Assembly (NCBI GenBank): GCA_021802115.1
Contig: JAKABA010000195.1
Location: forward strand, 1 to 7,290
DNA length: 7,290 nucleotides
Reading direction: 5' to 3'
Origin: a bacterium
GTDB lineage: Bacteria; Chloroflexota; Dormibacteria; UBA8260; Bog-877
Shown here: one piece after another, positions 5,278 through 7,290 of the stretch
Position numbering within the stretch: the first letter of the stretch is position 1
Layout: each line of letters opens with the position of its first letter
Program-made: the position numbers and the translations under genes
The notes under the pieces: model-generated
Told to the model about the DNA's origin: nothing
Database searches by the model: none
What the model saw: the letters and a program-made list of their open reading frames with translations, nothing else

Positions 5278-6078
5278 CTACTTGCGGGCGCTGCCCCGGT
5301 GCAACCAGGACACGTTCAAACCGGGGTAATTCTCTTCGGTCACCTCTTCCATGGTCGGTTGGATGGTCGCCACCGAGCCCTCCTGAGCAGCTCGGATCGC
5401 GTCCTCCACGGAGCGCGCGGTCGCCACCCGGCGGAGCACCGCGCGGGTGGGAGGGAGCAGCTGGCACAACCCCCGCTCCGCGTCTCGCAGCGCTTGGTCG
5501 GGGTTGGCCCAGCGCGAAGCCACATGCTCCGCGAGGGGATCCGGCTGCGCGGCCTGGCCGGGCGGGAGCTGGGAGACGAAAAAGCGGGTGTCGAAACGCC
5601 TGGCCGCCCCCACGGGGGTGATCCAGTGGGCACAGAAGATGAGGCCTTCCAGGTCTGGTTTGAGATCCGCAGCGATGAGCCCCTCCCGGAAGGCGTCGGG
5701 CCGTCCGGACCGCATCACGTCCCGCAGTGGGGTGAGGCGCCGAACGTCGTCGGCGGTGGCGAGGCTGCCGTCGCGGTGGCGGGCGAGCAGGACGCCGGTC
5801 TCCTCGAAGGTCTCGCGCACCGCGGCCACCCTGACCGCGATCGGTGCCCGCGGATCGAAGGTGTTCTCAGGAGGCAGCTCGACCAGCTCTTCCCAGGCGG
5901 GGTCCCGATCCGCCTCGTCCACCGAACCTCCCGGGAACACCTGGGTGCCGGGGGCGAACTTCGCCTGCGGTGGACGCTCCAGCAGCAGCACCGTCGGCGG
6001 ATCCCCGCCGCGGCGCGGAGTTGTCAGCAGGACCACCGTGGCCGCGTCCCTGATCACCTCTCCAGAGGCGGACATCAT
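5278..6078 (-). CDS. NUDT19-like Nudix hydrolase
   Basis: This 266-residue Nudix protein probably hydrolyses a nucleoside diphosphate linked to another group, such as a CoA-type substrate. It opens DAATVVLL and LLLERP, followed by QVFPGG (46-51), and the Nudix box core is RETFEETG (88-95), matching REUxEExGU. The two Nudix-box halves are separated by about 23 extra residues (roughly 54-78), a box-splitting insertion that is the hallmark of NUDT19-like proteins. HWITPVGAARRFDTRFFVSQ (151-170) is also typical of that branch. The catalytic Glu residues (E89, E92, E93) are present. No signal peptide is seen. Start ATG 6078 (or the adjacent ATG 6075) has only a weak GAG-type ribosome site and lies 7 nt after the stop of the upstream gene, so translational coupling in a two-gene operon is likely. 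CoA diphosphatase activity is known for mammalian NUDT19; the substrate here is inferred. Confidence 0.9.
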   Translation of the reverse strand: MMSASGEVIRDAATVVLLTTPRRGGDPPTVLLLERPPQAKFAPGTQVFPGGSVDEADRDPAWEELVELPPENTFDPRAPIAVRVAAVRETFEETGVLLARHRDGSLATADDVRRLTPLRDVMRSGRPDAFREGLIAADLKPDLEGLIFCAHWITPVGAARRFDTRFFVSQLPPGQAAQPDPLAEHVASRWANPDQALRDAERGLCQLLPPTRAVLRRVATARSVEDAIRAAQEGSVATIQPTMEEVTEENYPGLNVSWLHRGSARK

Positions 6079-6085
6079 CTCGCTC

Positions 6086-6610
6086 TCAGAGCGGCGTCGA
6101 TCCGCGCTCCGAAAAGCTCAGGATCTGGCGGGGGTGCACCAGCGCAAAGGGCCGCTGGACGGCCACCCGCTCATGGGTCAGGGCCGGGAGCCAGACCGCG
6201 TTCAGGTTGCGAACGGCCAGGAAGTCGTCGACGCTGCGCTCCAAGGTTTCGCGGAGGCTCAGGCGGGGCTCCAGGAAAACCTCACAAACCAGCGAGAAGG
6301 TGTCGATGGTGAGAGCGACCTGGTGGGCCACCTTCTGCTCCAACAGGGCGCGCCGTCCACCGATGTCGGTGTGGCTCTCACCGGTCGGCGCGATGATGAG
6401 GATGGACCGCTTTGACACCATGGCCGACTCTTCCACGGTGCTGATGACCGGGTAGGTGCTGGCCAGCGGATCCAACGTCAACTGGCGCACCTCCAGATAC
6501 TCCGTCATCCGATTGACCACGTCCGTGAGCCGGAGCGGAGGCACCACCTCGATCTCGCCGGTCAACTTCAGGAAGGAGCTGAAGAGCTCGACCCGCTCCC
6601 AGTTCTCCAC
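6086..6610 (-). CDS. Uncharacterised protein with two related halves
   Basis: I do not recognise a function. The 174-residue product is soluble, without signal peptide or membrane helix, and looks like a tandem duplication. Residues 6-45 align with 97-137 almost without gaps: V7/V98, L9/L100, L16/L107, E19/E110, P24/P115, L26/L117, L28/L119 and R34/R125, then, shifted by one, L39/L131, V41/V133, R42/R134 and L44/L136. Each half ends in a beta-strand and Pro (ILIIAP at 70-75, FALVHP at 155-160). The pattern recalls DUF6812-type small beta domains, but that is a tentative memory-based match. GTG 6610 is preferred since the duplicated unit begins there and a -10-like TATACT lies 8 nt upstream, suggesting a leaderless or nearly leaderless mRNA. 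An in-frame GTG at 6658 is possible but has no ribosome site. It is first in an operon with the Nudix gene and divergent from birA. Confidence 0.75.
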   Translation of the reverse strand: MENWERVELFSSFLKLTGEIEVVPPLRLTDVVNRMTEYLEVRQLTLDPLASTYPVISTVEESAMVSKRSILIIAPTGESHTDIGGRRALLEQKVAHQVALTIDTFSLVCEVFLEPRLSLRETLERSVDDFLAVRNLNAVWLPALTHERVAVQRPFALVHPRQILSFSERGSTPL

Positions 6611-6681
6611 GAGGCGGCAGTATAAGGGAGTGCTCACAGCCGCGGGAACAGTTTTCACGTCGTGTCTGGAGCTGGACGCAG
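6611..6681. promoter_or_regulatory. Divergent promoter region with AT-rich patch
   Basis: This 71-nt spacer separates the minus-strand two-gene operon from birA. The plus-strand sequence CAGTATAAGG (6618-6627) is the only AT-rich spot. Read on the minus strand it gives TATACT (6624 to 6619), a good -10 eight nt before GTG 6610, with a poor -35 (TTCCCG, 6648 to 6643, 18-nt spacer). Read on the plus strand it gives TATAAG (6621-6626), a possible -10 for birA about 55 nt before its ATG. Transcription start sites are not proven. Confidence 0.4.
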
Positions 6682-7290
6682 ATGTCTGAGCAGCGGCTCG
6701 CGGCGCGCCGCCTCAACTGGCGCCTGAGCGTCGCCGGGTTGGATTACCGGGTCCACTGCTACAGCCGGGTCACCAGCACCCAGGATCTTGCCCTCCGGGC
6801 GGCCTCCGCCGGCGCCGCGGAACGCTGCCTCTTCCTGGCGGACGTCCAGGAGGCGGGACGCGGCCGTCAGGGGCGAAGTTGGGCCGCTCCTGCCGGCACC
6901 TCGGTCATGTTCTCGGTGATCTGGCGGCCCCAGCGAGCGGCCCACAGCCGCAGCAGCCTCGCCTTGGCAGCCGGACTTGCGGTCGCAGAGGGCATCGAGC
7001 TGGCGGGCGGGGCACCCACCAGCTTGAAATGGCCGAATGACTGCCTGATCAAGGGCCGCAAGGTGGCGGGGATTCTGGTCGAAGGTGGGCCGGCCACCGG
7101 TTCTGGGCCGGGCCCGGTGGTGGTGGGGGTGGGTTGCAACGTGGCCTGGCGCGGACTCGCCAGTTCAGATCGGCCCGCCCGCGACGGGACGGCTCTCGAC
7201 CTCGAGGGACCGCCGCTCGACTTCGAGGACCTGGCCCTCAGCTTGATTGCGAGCCTTGACCGGCGGTACCGCCAGTGGGACGAAGGAGGC
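6682..7290 (+). CDS. birA: Biotin--protein ligase, group I (3' end beyond window)
   Basis: The first 203 residues of a biotin-[acetyl-CoA-carboxylase] ligase are present, and the frame is open to the window edge. The enzyme makes biotinyl-5'-AMP and transfers biotin to a lysine of carboxylase carrier proteins in the cytosol. Motifs in order: STQDLA (32-37), the biotin/ATP loop GRGRQGRSW (59-67), TSVMFSVIW (73-81), LKWPND (115-120), GRKVAGILVE (125-134, with the usual Lys), and VVGVGCNV (147-154), all standard for the family. There is no N-terminal winged-helix domain: the catalytic domain starts by about residue 25. It is therefore a monofunctional ligase and not the dual ligase/repressor of E. 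coli. ATG 6682 is preceded by GGAG about 10 nt upstream. The C-terminal SH3-like domain should lie beyond the right edge. It is divergent from the duplicated-domain gene. Confidence 0.95.
   Translation, partial: MSEQRLAARRLNWRLSVAGLDYRVHCYSRVTSTQDLALRAASAGAAERCLFLADVQEAGRGRQGRSWAAPAGTSVMFSVIWRPQRAAHSRSSLALAAGLAVAEGIELAGGAPTSLKWPNDCLIKGRKVAGILVEGGPATGSGPGPVVVGVGCNVAWRGLASSDRPARDGTALDLEGPPLDFEDLALSLIASLDRRYRQWDEGG

Noticed and set aside
5014..6312. Long plus-strand open frame (432 codons) over the Nudix gene
   Set aside because: It runs antisense to a clear Nudix protein, has no family resemblance, and is rich in Arg/Gly/Pro/His as expected for a high-GC shadow frame.
5447..6415. Second long plus-strand open frame (322 codons)
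   Set aside because: It spans two real minus-strand genes and their junction antisense. The composition is low-complexity Ser/Arg and there is no motif.
1..7290. CRISPR array, tRNA, rRNA, phage or defence genes
   Set aside because: I saw no regularly spaced direct repeats, no tRNA cloverleaf with a T-loop signature, no rRNA-like sequence, and no integrase, nuclease or toxin-antitoxin motif.

Overview
The window is GC-rich bacterial chromosome with tightly packed genes, GTG and TTG starts and strong G/C bias at third codon positions. This fits an actinobacterial or a related high-GC lineage (Actinomycetota, or Chloroflexota/Dormibacterota-like). Nothing in the window fixes the lineage, and I do not name a genus.

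Layout. (1) Minus strand, 1-1010: a Rieske-like small protein gene (651-1010), followed 8 nt downstream by the 5' part of a Ppx/GppA phosphatase gene that runs off the left edge. (2) Plus strand, 1205-3260: a small unrecognised ORF, a small MerR/excisionase-type helix-turn-helix protein, and a full M17 leucyl aminopeptidase (pepA) with a textbook Shine-Dalgarno. (3) Minus strand, 3317-4168: a LACTB2-type metallo-beta-lactamase-fold hydrolase, convergent with pepA. (4) 4169-5277: an accessory stretch with no intact gene. It holds a decayed IS607-family transposase (serine recombinase) relic at 4445-4851, flanked on both sides by hairpin-rich DNA in which I recognise no gene. (5) Minus strand, 5278-6610: an unrecognised protein made of two related halves and, 7 nt downstream, a NUDT19-like Nudix hydrolase. 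(6) Plus strand, 6682-7290: the 5' part of birA (biotin-protein ligase, no N-terminal HTH), divergent from group 5 across a 71-nt spacer with an AT-rich patch.

How the genes work together. These look like separate short transcription units of housekeeping and maintenance functions: polyphosphate or ppGpp turnover, peptide turnover, thioester or nucleotide-type hydrolysis, CoA-type diphosphate hydrolysis and biotinylation. They are not one pathway. I see no defence system, CRISPR array, tRNA, rRNA or complete mobile element.

The points most worth a second look are a Rieske-fold protein that kept both cysteine ligands but lost both histidine ligands, an IS607 transposase with the catalytic-serine segment deleted plus a one-base frameshift, and the internally duplicated protein encoded divergently from birA. 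I did not find convincing evidence of an undescribed multi-gene system.
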